NCBI GenBank assembly: GCA_049724395.1
Contig: JAUGWO010000165.1
Location: forward strand, 18,414-82,413
Reading direction: 5' to 3'
Length of the DNA stretch: 64,000 bases
Source: Spongospora subterranea f. sp. subterranea
Lineage: Eukaryota; Endomyxa: Phytomyxea; Phytomyxea; Plasmodiophorida
Shown here: piece after piece, positions 54,925 to 64,000 of the stretch
Layout of the letters: each line of letters starts with the position of its first letter
How positions within the stretch are numbered: the first letter of the stretch is position 1
Position numbers and translations under genes: made by a program
Notes under the pieces: model-generated
What the model saw: only the letters and a program-made list of their open reading frames with translations
Database searches by the model: none
What the model was told of the DNA's origin: nothing

Positions 54925-55003
54925 AGTATTTGGTGTATCGCTGTCATTCAAAGGAACCTGTTGTGGTGCCGTATCAAATGATGACAGCGATACATCAAAT
55001 ACT
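54925..55003. repeat. Hairpin with 22-bp arms
   Basis: agtatttggtgtatcgctgt at 54925 is the reverse complement, with about two mismatches, of the sequence ending at 55003. The spacer is 35 bp. One of two foldbacks within 450 bp. Confidence 0.8.
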
Positions 55004-55182
55004 CCACTGAATAAGAGAATTTCGGAGCGAATCTTCGAGAGGAGCTGCAAAATTTGAGACAGAATGTTGTCTGTTTGTAAGTTAATGACGTTGAGACCTG
55101 AGGTGACGATCGGTGTGGATTGCTCAATAAAGAAAACCTGACCAAAAGATCCAGCAGAAATACTTTGCAACTGACGCCACGA

Positions 55183-55368
55183 ATGAATGTCGGATCAAGT
55201 ATCGCTGGTGGAGAAAGTGAGGCTTCCTCAACCCCAATCATAAGGCGGTGGCCCTACAGTCCCAAACTTCATATCCACCTCTTCTACACTTCTAGAGGCT
55301 CAAACCATCCCCAGTTGATATGAGGACGCCTCACTTTCTCCACCAATGATACTTGATCCGACATTCAT
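55183..55368. repeat. Inverted repeat with ~47-bp arms
   Basis: The left arm 55183-55230 and right arm 55321-55368 are reverse complements with about four mismatches (core cggatcaagtatc and gtggagaaagtgagg). The spacer is about 90 bp. The left arm is open in frame (SIAGGESEASST) but no gene is recognised. Confidence 0.88.
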
Positions 55369-55835
55369 AATGACGACCTCTCCCTTGCAGGCTGCCCTGG
55401 AGCCTCGGTGGCAGTTTCGAGGAATCCGAGCTAACAGTCTCGAGCACATTGTGTCCAGCGTGTGTGCAAATTTTCAGACCGATCCAACAAATCAAAGTCG
55501 TCATCTGGCCCTTTCACGACCAGTGCGCCTCAGCCCAATATTACTTCCGTCGAGTTTCGGCTCGATGGATTGCTCAAGTTAGTTTCGCAATAAAGCTTCT
55601 TGTGGCTCTCTCTATTGTCCCCTTTTGGTGTCAAAACGCGCCCTATTAAATGTGCGTTGCCAGTCATTCCGTCTCCGTGCCGTGTCGTCTCCGTGACGTG
55701 TCGTCTCCGTGCCATGCCGCACTCAAGTTCACGCAGTGCGTGGTCGCCATGCCACGGCCAACGAGGGTACGTACCGTTCAATCTCACTGGCTTTTGCCAT
55801 TGTTATAATGGTTCGCCCCGGGAACGCGGCTGATC
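55369..55835. other. Non-coding, with short GTCGTCTCCGTG-type repeats
   Basis: At about 55669-55712 three near copies of a ~17-bp unit, gtgtcgtctccgtgac-like, stand in tandem. Nothing else is recognised. Confidence 0.5.
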
Positions 55836-56530
55836 GTGAGATGCCGGCTCCGAAGCGTGAGCGCCGGGGCCGGCAATCGTCGTCGTGATCCTAATCTTCC
55901 ACCTCGTGCCGCCCATGGTTCTAAAGTTTCCCGTGGTTTTGGTCTGACCATCGATTATGGTCAGTGTACGGATTTTGCTGCTGCAGAGGAAACGTTTAAG
56001 GGTTTTGGTGCTGTTTACTATGTGTTCGTTCGTGAGAAAGGCAAGAAGACTGAACATGAACATCTTCAAGGTTACATCTTTTGTCAAAACAATGGCACAG
56101 TTCAATCGTTGATCGATGATTGCTACCCTTAGGCTCCAACCGTTGATGTCGCCCGTGCTGATGCGTGTCGTAACTTTGTTTATTGTTCGAGCGATTTCGT
56201 TGAAATTCGGCGTTCGGCCCAAGACGGCTGTTGAAAAAGGCGAGGGCGAACAACAACGTTGGACGACTGCGCGTGGTATAGCAATTGAGGGCAAGATGGA
56301 CGACATTGAACATGAATTATCAATCAAGTATTTTAATTCTTTCAAGACGATGGCGCGTGACAAACATGGCCATGATGTTGGCCATGGTGATACACCAGAC
56401 CTGGTCGAGCCATATGTGATCATTGCCCCTCCGCAGACAGGAGCGAAGGGTCTCAGGAGCGGCATCGGGACTGATTTAGAGAACGAACACACCAACCTCA
56501 ACTGCTATTGCAGCTTTAGCCAATGTTAAC
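55836..56530 (+). pseudogene. Endogenous CRESS-DNA-virus-like Rep relic, broken
   Basis: A relic of a rolling-circle replication initiator of the kind carried by small circular ssDNA viruses (Cressdnaviricota). Three HUH-endonuclease features are in order: a motif I-like FGLTID strand near the N-terminus, motif II HLQGY at about 56060-56074, and motif III-like NFVYCSS at about 56174-56194. The usual catalytic Tyr is present, but Ser-Ser replaces the Lys position that normally follows. Downstream, in another frame, comes a linker with a basic Gly-rich stretch and a helix resembling the region between the endonuclease and helicase domains. A PPQTGAKG stretch after that is a poor Walker A. The frame is broken by TAG at 56130-56132, by at least one frameshift near 56200, and probably near the 5' end. 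No ATG opens the main frame. It is not functional as read. No stem-loop origin was recognised nearby. Confidence 0.7.
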
Positions 56531-56662
56531 GAGCTCTTCAGTGATTAGGCTAATAATGTTTTGTTTGACTCGTTTGATTTGCTAAATCGTTACTACAGGT
56601 CACAATTTTATGTCGGTATTGTTCAGATCTGGGCTTCGTTCCCGAATTCCTTTATTGTGACA

Positions 56663-57368
56663 TCATTCAACGTGTTTACGTTTGTTTGGCGCCGCGATCA
56701 GGAAGTATTGCAATAGAGACACAACGACCGCGAATTCAGAACTTGTGACCTCGTCTATAACGACACCATTATTCACGACTACCGTCAGCTCGTGCATAAT
56801 ATTCCAAAACATTTCATCATTATCGAACAAGCACTTGTCCGATTTTTTGATCTCCGAAAGGACCATGGTGAGAACATTGATGATCTGATCGTGAAATTCA
56901 AAAGAATGAACACACCGATCGCAACTTGGTTTTGAAAGCGATGACATTTCTGCAATCTATTGCAATTTTCGCCCATGATAACGAGCACTGCAGCCTATCT
57001 CGTAGCTCGACTTTGGCTTCTGTCGTGGTCATATCTTTGAGGACCATGGAAACCACCTCTCCCATCCTGTTTTCAGTTAATGCCCCATAAGGACCGTTTG
57101 CCGCTAGACAAAGGTCATCGAGTCCCTTCCTGATGTCATCTAGTGATGAACGTTTCGATACGAGGTTCAATACGTTCTCTGTCTCAGATGAAATAATTTT
57201 CCACCAGACATCGTCCACTTGCACCTTTCCCAATGCGCTTTGCCCTTCGTTAATCAAGTCCTGATATTTATCGTCCGATGGCCAATCTAATCGTGACGTC
57301 CCTGTACTTGTCGTGGAAATGGTCTCCCAGTTATTATAGCTCATCTTCTCAAACTTCAATTGATCCAA
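56663..57368 (-). CDS. Orphan multicopy family, most intact member (copy A)
   Basis: The frame starts at about 57344 (MSYNNWETISTTSTGTSRLD), continues with a helix-rich region (QVDDVWWKIISSETENVLNL) and a central block LDDLCLAANGPYGALTENRM. A frame change near 56945 leads into a second open stretch, SFEFHDQIINVLTMVLSEIK, ending at 56663. The change may be a small intron or a frameshift. About 230 residues, mostly alpha-helical, acidic, with no domain I know. Related copies at 54530, 57793 and 58985 are all more broken. Multiple local copies among transposon debris suggest either the gag-like gene of an element or a fast-expanding gene family. Confidence 0.45.
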
Positions 57369-57792
57369 ACAGAACCAATATCTAAATGATCATTCTTCTG
57401 TTCATCAGGGTCTCTTCATCAAGGACCGATGTCGGTCCGATTATCAAAGGCGACTGGGATTATCGGAGATATTGTGTCAGGTTTCGGCCGTTGTTATGGT
57501 CAAATGACGTCCTGATAATTTGAATTGAGTATAGCAAACTGTTCAACAGTCCCACAAATGGATCATGTTTCTGTCGTTGCTCCAAATCAGGAACGGTCTC
57601 GCTCAGGGAAAGGGGGCCTGAAACCTTGACGAACCAATCTCATTATCAAGATCTTGGTATAACCACTCTCACTATAATCATATGGGCGATCTAATTTTAC
57701 GACAAGTTCAGAGTCGCCACATGTAGGAGGCGGCCATTGGACGATAAATGATCAAGAGCTGATCAAAGGAAGGGCAGAAAACTCTGGGAAAG

Positions 57793-58107
57793 ATGAAAAT
57801 GTTGATCGAGAATGGAAGGAAGTTTTTTCATAGGAGACGGAAAACTAGTTCAACAACGTGCTACATCAAGGAAGAACTCGATAACCTCTGTTTAGTGGCA
57901 AACTGTCAATATGGGCCTGTTATTGATAACAGAATGACACAATTGAATCCAAATGTGCTCCAGACGATGAACGGATACGAAACGGCAGATAAGCATCGAG
58001 ACAAGTTGTTGAAATCGTCGACAGGGATTGAATATAGAAATCATATTGACGGTTCAGTCGATGGTGTGACAGATTGTGTAAAGTGTTATCTCGAACACAG
58101 TCTATGA
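57793..58107 (+). pseudogene. Orphan-family fragment, opposite strand (copy D)
   Basis: The plus-strand reading EELDNLCLVANCQYGPVIDN followed by RMTQLN aligns with the central block of copy A (LDDLCLAANGPYGALTENRM). The start and end regions no longer match. This copy is inverted relative to the others. The 57370-57790 stretch before it shows no feature. Confidence 0.5.
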
Positions 58108-58984
58108 TTGAGTTTATCACCATTCACCAATGTTATCGGAATCTGGCAGATACAGGATATCGCCAACAATATGACATTGTCTGACTGATGTATATCAGCC
58201 AATGATCATTGAGCGATAATGAAGCGAGTCCACAGCACCCGACCCGATGGCGATCGCCAAACCGCTTGAAAGATTCGAGAATTCTGTACTGGCACTCTCT
58301 CGTGATAAAAAAGACTCAATTTCTTATATGGACCTGTCCTATATATAATGGCACTGTCCAATCTGATTGGGGATATCCAGGTTTGATGAAGGCGAGGACG
58401 TCCTCCCCTATTGGGTATATCGTGGCGAAGACGTTTCGGGAAGTCCCCGAACCGATCCTCTCGATAGAATATCGTACAGGCAATAGCTATTGTATATTTC
58501 TGGTGTATCTGCCTTCAATATCAACATATAGTCAGAATTTGATTCCTGTGATGATCAAGCTGCTCTGATCGCTGATGCAGCTAAAGGTTCATGACTGTTG
58601 ATTCATGGCCAACATGTCTCCACGCCAAATGCCCAATCATTCTTGCCCCTTTCCACAACTCGGTCTGAAATCTGATCATCATTTTCCGAATAACTCTGTT
58701 GGCCTCTTACTTGTTCGCCATCCCCATCTGTCTATCGACATGAATCATCATGCCAAACACAGTAGTCACCATTGAACCAATCGTGACAGCAAAAGGCTTG
58801 AACCGCTGATTTTGGGTTAAAACGCAGTCGATTTCTCCATCATGTGATTCTTTCCCGATTACAAGGGCATTCCTTGATTGACGTTGATTGTTTCAAATTA
58901 TTGGATTTTTTTGTCAAAAAGTTACACAAAACCTTTTGAGATATTGTCACTTTTGTTGTATGGAGCGACGGGACAAAGTTCCCG
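58108..58984. other. Intergenic, no feature recognised
   Basis: A frame at 58209-58568 is open on the plus strand but has no recognisable content. No repeat or RNA gene recognised. Confidence 0.4.
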
Positions 58985-59700
58985 AATTGATGTATTGTGA
59001 CACTATTCAACGGGTTTGAGTTTGTTTGACGCCATGTTTAGGAAATGTTGTAACAGCGACATTGCGAGCGCGAATCCAAATTCTGTGGATTCGTCTGGAG
59101 GGACTTTAGTATTTGCGACTGACGTCAGCCCGTGCAAAATATCCCAAAACACTTCCCCATCATCCAATGAGCCCATCATCCAATGAGCACTCGTCCGATT
59201 TGTTCAGCTCCGACAGGACCAAATTGAGAAATTAAGGATCTGACCATATAATTTGTAGAACGAGCACACCAAAGTGAACTGGCATCTGCCAAAGGCAACA
59301 GTTCTCTTGTTAATCCCATCTTTTGTCTTTCGCAACGACTCCCACAACCTATCGCATTGCCTGTCTTGAGTTTCTCTCGTGTTCATGTCGTTGATTACAA
59401 TTTCAATCAATGCCTTCATTCTGTGTTCAGTAACTGGGGCATATTCACAGTTCGCCGCTAAAAGAGTTCATGGAGTGCGGTTCTGATGACAAGTGGCGAA
59501 TTCTTATCTGACACGAGATTCATTACCCTTTTCGTCTCAAATACAATCATTTTTTTCCAAACGTCCTCAGTGTTAACCGTTGCCAAAGCGCTCTTCCCTT
59601 TTTTAAACAGCTCCTGATGATGAAGGTCCAATATTCCATCTGATCGTGAGCGTCTCTGTACTTGTCGTGGAAACAGTCTCCCAATTATCATAACTCATGT
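58985..59700 (-). pseudogene. Orphan-family member, degenerate (copy B)
   Basis: Read on the minus strand from 59698: MSYDNWETVSTTSTETL, then a frame change, then QELFKKGKSALATVNTEDVW, KRVMNLVSDKNSPLV, a stop, and AANCEYAPVTEHRM. The 3' part down to 58985 matches copies A and C at the DNA level, with further stops. So the whole unit of about 700 bp is present but has at least three lesions. Confidence 0.6.
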
Positions 59701-59813
59701 CCTCAAACTCTAATATCTCCAAACAGCACCAATATCTAAAATGATGTTCCCTCTTCTGTTCATCGCGTTTTTGTAATCTCAGTCCGATATCGGTCCGATA
59801 TACGAGTGGTTCT

Positions 59814-60919
59814 AATCACGGATCATCGAAACCTAGGTAGTGTATATCTTGGACCCGTCGGAAAGGGCAACACGAGAAGCGAAGGCACGTTTGCGACAGG
59901 CTTGAGCGGTGGGCCACCAAACATTTAGCTTACAAGTATAGCATTCGTCATATTTCAGGATCTGACAACGTATGGGCTGATCTACTAACGCGATGGGCAC
60001 AACATGCGGAGACGGAAGGACAAGCCGCTGCTATTGGAGATGTTTCAATCAATCAAAGGGTTCGACCTTTGCATGCGACTACATTTGTCTGGCCCGATCT
60101 GGGCGAAATTACGGCGATTCAGAACGCGTACAAGGAGCAGATTTTCAGCGATACCCTGAAAGACGGATTGTGCGCTTCGATTTTAAGGACGATCGGAGAA
60201 TTGAATACCTCGATATACGGGCGGTCGTAGGATTGAATAAAGGACACTTTGCATTTACGCTGCTATCGGAAGGTTAACTCGAGTGTAGTTGTCGAGCGAT
60301 TACTTTAATAATGTAAAATTATATTTATTTATTTAAAGTTAAGTTACAATAATTTAATAGTTTTCGTAGATTTTGCTCAAAAAAAAGATTAAAATTAGTT
60401 AAAATAATAATCGCTCGACAACTACACTCGAGTTAACCTTCCGATAGCAGCTCAAATGCAAAGTGTCCTTTATTCAATCCTACGACCGGTCCTTTATTCA
60501 ATCCTACGACCGCCCGTATATCGAGGTATTCAATTCTCCGATCGTCCTTAAAATCGAAGCGCACAATCCGTCTTTCAGGGTATCGCTGAAAATCTGCTCC
60601 TTGTACGCGTTCTGAATCGCCGTAATTTCGCCCAGATCGGGCCAGACAAATGTAGTCGCATGCAAAGGTCGAACCCTTTGATTGATTGAAACATCTCCAA
60701 TAGCAGCGGCTTGTCCTTCCGTCTCCGCATGTTGTGCCCATCGCGTTAGTCCATAGATCAGCCCATACGTTGTCAGATCCTGAAATATGACGAATGCTAT
60801 ACTTGTAAGCTAAATGTTTGGTGGCCCACCGCTCAAGCCTGTCGCAAACGTGCCTTCGCTTCTCGTGTTGCCCTTTCCGACGGGTCTAAGATATACATTA
60901 GGTTTCGATGATCCGTGAA
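59814..60919. repeat. Near-identical inverted duplication of a gypsy pol piece
   Basis: Left arm about 59814-60302 (plus) and right arm about 60408-60919 (minus) are almost identical in reverse complement, separated by about 105 bp of AT-rich sequence. Both read through the end of RNase H (HLAYKYSIRHISGSDNVWAD) and the linker toward integrase (RPLHATTFVWPDLGEI), then end shortly after a TAG. The right arm has an extra 21-bp tandem duplication (VVGLNKGP) and a small insertion near 60755. The two arms share the same one-base frame change before LERWATKH. The right arm continues outward into the rest of RNase H; the left arm is truncated. Confidence 0.95.
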
Positions 60920-61204
60920 TATCACGAATCCTTTCTCTCTTAACAGAAAATGTCTCAAACGCCCAACCGCCTCGATGATTGGAAATGCCTCTTTCTCAAT
61001 CGTCGACCACTGGAGGGACGCCCCTTTAAATGTACCGCTAAGAAAAACCAATGGCGCATGTCGCCGTTGACTAATATCCTCCAGGCCAATATCCTCTTCC
61101 GGCACTTGTGTCAGCACGACGGCCCAATGTTGGTCGCTAGCGTCAGTAAATAAACAGAACGGTTTGTCGGCATCTGGATGCGCCAGCTCCACAACGTTGG
61201 CCAC
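60433..61204 (-). pseudogene. Ty3/gypsy RNase H and linker fragment
   Basis: From 61204 down: KPFCLFTDASDQHWAVVLTQ gives the first catalytic Asp of RNase H. It is followed by FLSGTFKGASLQWSTIEKEA with the catalytic Glu, then IEAVGRLRHFL, and FTDHRNLMYILDPS with the next Asp. The frame breaks near 60835, a one-base shift before LERWATKH, and the fragment ends before integrase. The reverse transcriptase palm is missing at the 61204 end, where it abuts another gypsy fragment pointing the opposite way. Confidence 0.8.
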
Positions 61205-61212
61205 AACCTCTT

Positions 61213-63410
61213 TTGCGTGTTGGAAGCTGTGTCGATGCCGTTGGATGGGGAACGACTCATGTTGAGAGCGTTCAAAACATTAGGGATCATGTTTCACATC
61301 TGATACGTCTCCCACATCCGAAAGACGAATGGCTAGCTTGTCTGTTCCCAGACGCATCCCAAGAATGTTGGTCAGCAGTACTCACTCAAAACCCACCAGC
61401 CGACTGCGATCTACAAGTAGCGGAACAACCACATGAGCTTTTAGCCTGTATTTCTGACACCTTCCGAGCAAACAGCCTCCGCTGGGCCATTATAGAGAAA
61501 GAAGGTTATCCTATAATTGAAGGGATATTTCGCCTTCGACATTTCCTTATTCGATCAACGCCTATCCGAATTTATACCAATCACCGTAATCTGATGTATA
61601 TTTTCAACGCAACAAATCGCAGCTCCAATCTTGCTCGACACACAGCTGATCGACTTGAACGATGGCAGTTGCAGATTGCCAACATACCTTACATCATTGA
61701 ACATATTGAAGGAGAACAGAACGTCTGGGCCAACCTTTTCACTCGATGGGGAGCACCGTGTCCAATCAGTGCCCAGATGAAATCATTGCAAGCACCTGTT
61801 CTAATTCAACCACTTTCTGCTGATTTTGTCTGGCCATCCCTGGATCAAATTGTAGCAGCTCAGCTTTCAAATCTTGCTGAACAGTCCATCAACAAGGAGT
61901 CATCTATCATTGCTGACGAACAGGAAATCAAATTCAATGAAACTGATGGTCTATGGAAGTCCATTGCTAATGATCGAATTTGGATCCCAATTCAGCCGGG
62001 CTGTAACCTCGCTTTGGGCATCGTCGTCATCCCCCAAAGTGGCCTTGCAGGTCATCAATCGAAGGAGAGAACACTCCGGTCTATTAATTCTATTTTTTGG
62101 TGGAAGGGGAATGACAGAGTATATTTTAGGCATTGTCGAAAAATGCCTTCACTGCGTTCGCCTACGAGGGAATGTGGTTCCACGTCCGTCTGGGCATGCA
62201 ATTCATGCGACCAGACCCAATCAAGTAATTCATTATGTTTTTTGTTCATCGCAAAACCACCCAGGAAATCATCACACAACTTTGTTTATGTTCTCGTTAT
62301 CAAAGACGACCTGAGTCAGTTCATTGAGTTAATTCTGTGCGAATTTACCGACCACTTTGCAACAGTCAATGGCCTCATTGACTGGTTTAAAAGGTTTGGC
62401 ATCGTGTTCACACATGTATCTGACCAGGGTTCCCACTTCAAGAACCAAGTGGTAGCAGAACTATGCTCAGCCTTCATATTAACCATCATTGTACTACTGC
62501 ATATTCTCCATGGGCGAATGGAACCGTTGAAGTCGTGAACAAGCTTTTACTTCATGTTCTTCGTGCGCTCATATCTGAATTCCGGTTGTCATTTCATGAT
62601 TGGCCCTATGTATTTCCATTGATCAATATGGCTCTAAATCATCGTGTACGAACTCATATTGGTTTCGCTCCAGTCACTATAATGACCAGCCTCCAACCCT
62701 CAACGTTAAACATCTCAAGCAGTTCATGATATCACTACTGATCTAGCTGCAGCGTGCGATATCATCCACCGTCAAGTCGTCAGTAAATTGACTCGTCAAC
62801 GTGGTCAGTCGCACATATCTCGGGCTAAACAGCGAAACGTCGTCCCCATAAACTTCGAACTAGGAGATTACGTCTTAGTTCGCGGCCAATTTGACCCGCA
62901 CAAAACGTCATAAACTCTCTGGCACTTGGCACGGTCCAGGATAGATTGTTGGCACCATCAATGAATATGTTTATCAGGTGAAAGATCTTATTTCATCCCA
63001 TATTACAGATGTGCATGCTTGTCGTCTAAAAATATATGATGACTCACACTTAAACATAACGCAGGCCATCTATGTCGACAGACACTGTCTTAGTGCCGAT
63101 CTCACAATAACAACCTGTTTCTCTCCGGTCATTGGCCGAACAGGGGTCTTGGTCATTTCGTTGCTGATGACGATGGACAATGACGCTGCACATTTCGGAG
63201 CGTTATTTCGAAATAATGCAGATGCGGATTGATATGGAACAGTGGAACGATGCCATTCCTGGCAATACGTCTGAGACATCCCTCTGAACAAGAAATCAAA
63301 TTGGAGCTGTTCTACTGGTGCTGCTCTGTACATTTCAAGAACACTTTAACGCGAGTAAGACGGAACGACGCCCTCGTCGAATTCGAATGAATCTGCCCGA
63401 GCGCTTGTGA
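61213..63410 (+). mobile_element. Ty3/gypsy retrotransposon 3' half (RNase H-integrase-GPY/F), broken
   Basis: The first open stretch (61213-62538) carries RNase H (CLFPDASQECWSAVLTQNPP, SLRWAIIEKEGYPIIEGIFR, IYTNHRNLMYIF) and the linker SADFVWPSLDQIVAAQ. The integrase zinc-binding domain follows: GLAGHQSKERTLRSI and, after a frame change near 62110, EKCLHCVRLRG. The catalytic core has HVSDQGSHFKNQVVAELCSA with the second Asp and, after another frame change near 62470, YSPWANGTVEVVNK with the Glu. At about 62925-63060 a GPY/F-like end reads LGTWHGPG, then DVHACRLKIYDDSHL. The element is inactivated by at least three frameshifts and stops. A basic tail (RRPRRIRMNLPE) near 63370 may be its end. 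No LTR recognised. Confidence 0.82.
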
Positions 63411-63635
63411 CAATCGATAATCCCGACGAATTCAGACTCTGCGTCGGGTCTCTTGTATCTCATTAATGACGACACGAAGACGCAGGAATGTGTCGGTGGC
63501 GACTTTCAATCGAGTACTCGACAGCACCGTTGGCCATTGATGAGTGTCTGCACTTAATGGGAACACCTTCTGACAGATCACCGCTTCTTAATTCATTTAG
63601 ATATCGAGTGGATATTGGTAGTATTGTTGTTGTTG

Positions 63636-64000
63636 ATTATTTTTAGAATTATTTTCAGAATTATTTTCAGAATTATTTTTAGATTTATTTTCAGAATTAT
63701 TTTCAGAATTATTTTCAGATTATTTTCAGAATTATTTTCAGAATTATTTTTAGAATTATTTTCAGAATTATTTTCAGAATTATTTTCAGAATTATTTTCA
63801 GAATTATTTTCAGAATTATTTTCAGATTTATTTTCAGAATTATTTTCAGAATTATTTTCAGAATTATTTTCAGAATTATTTTCAGAATTATTTTCAGAAT
63901 TATTTTCAGAATTATTTTCAGAATTATTTTCAGAATTATTTTCAGATTTATTTTCAGAATTATTTTCAGATTTATTTTCAGAATTATTTTCAGATTTATT
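63636..64000. repeat. 12-bp tandem array (attattttcaga), about 30 copies
   Basis: The unit attattttcaga repeats to the window edge. Sporadic variants are tttattttcaga and attatttttaga, and one unit is shortened near 63718. The bases 63411-63635 before it show no recognisable feature. The array is not complete in this window. Confidence 0.97.

Noticed and set aside
58209-58568. 119-codon plus-strand ORF
   Set aside because: No recognisable content or splice model, and it is surrounded by decayed repeats; chance length at this base composition.

Overview
This is a nuclear eukaryotic contig. Its genes are split by many short GT-AG introns of roughly 39-73 nt (one candidate near 130 nt). It uses the standard genetic code, with TAA, TAG and TGA all serving as stops. 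The genes are ordinary eukaryotic ones: a COP9 signalosome subunit, a 26S proteasome lid subunit, the Golgi tether p115/Uso1, spastin, SPATA17, a giant HECT ubiquitin ligase, DPH3, an organellar-type leucyl-tRNA synthetase and CDKAL1. SPATA17 is typical of organisms with motile cilia or flagella. I think of a compact-intron, flagellated protist (phytomyxid-like Rhizaria would fit), but nothing here fixes the lineage.

Layout. From 1 to 17 kb there are closely packed housekeeping genes: CSN3 (-), RPN12 (+), USO1 (+), an orphan gene (-), then a repeat-rich stretch at 8.3-11.1 kb (57-bp minisatellite and interlocking inverted transposon fragments), two orphan genes (+), and SPATA17 (+) tail-to-tail with spastin (-). 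From 17.2 to 34.6 kb lies one giant gene for a HECT E3 ligase of about 5,700 residues with a RanBP2 zinc finger, four discoidin/F5-8C-like domains, two SPRY domains, RCC1 repeats, UBA-like segments and a complete catalytic HECT domain. Its reading frame is broken at three or four places. From 36.6 to 47.2 kb are three translation-related genes (DPH3, LARS2-type LeuRS, CDKAL1), an orphan gene, a 49-bp minisatellite and an inverted-duplicated Harbinger-type MYB-like pseudogene. At 48.1-50.7 kb there is a long coiled-coil orphan gene. From 51.6 kb to the end the sequence is mostly accessory: Ty3/gypsy fragments, a degenerate orphan gene family in at least four copies, a broken CRESS-DNA-virus-like Rep pseudogene, hairpins, a near-identical inverted duplication of a gypsy piece, and a 12-bp tandem array running off the end.

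Themes. (1) Ubiquitin/proteasome genes: CSN3 and RPN12 are divergent neighbours and the HECT ligase follows. (2) Flagellum/microtubule: SPATA17 and spastin. (3) Translation fidelity: DPH3, LeuRS, CDKAL1. (4) The most unusual structural feature is repeated inverted duplication: at least six foldback structures in 64 kb, several made of transposon-derived coding sequence. I did not find a clearly new multi-gene system. The best candidates for a second look are the viral-type Rep relic, the frame breaks of the giant ligase, the inverted duplications and the orphan multicopy family.
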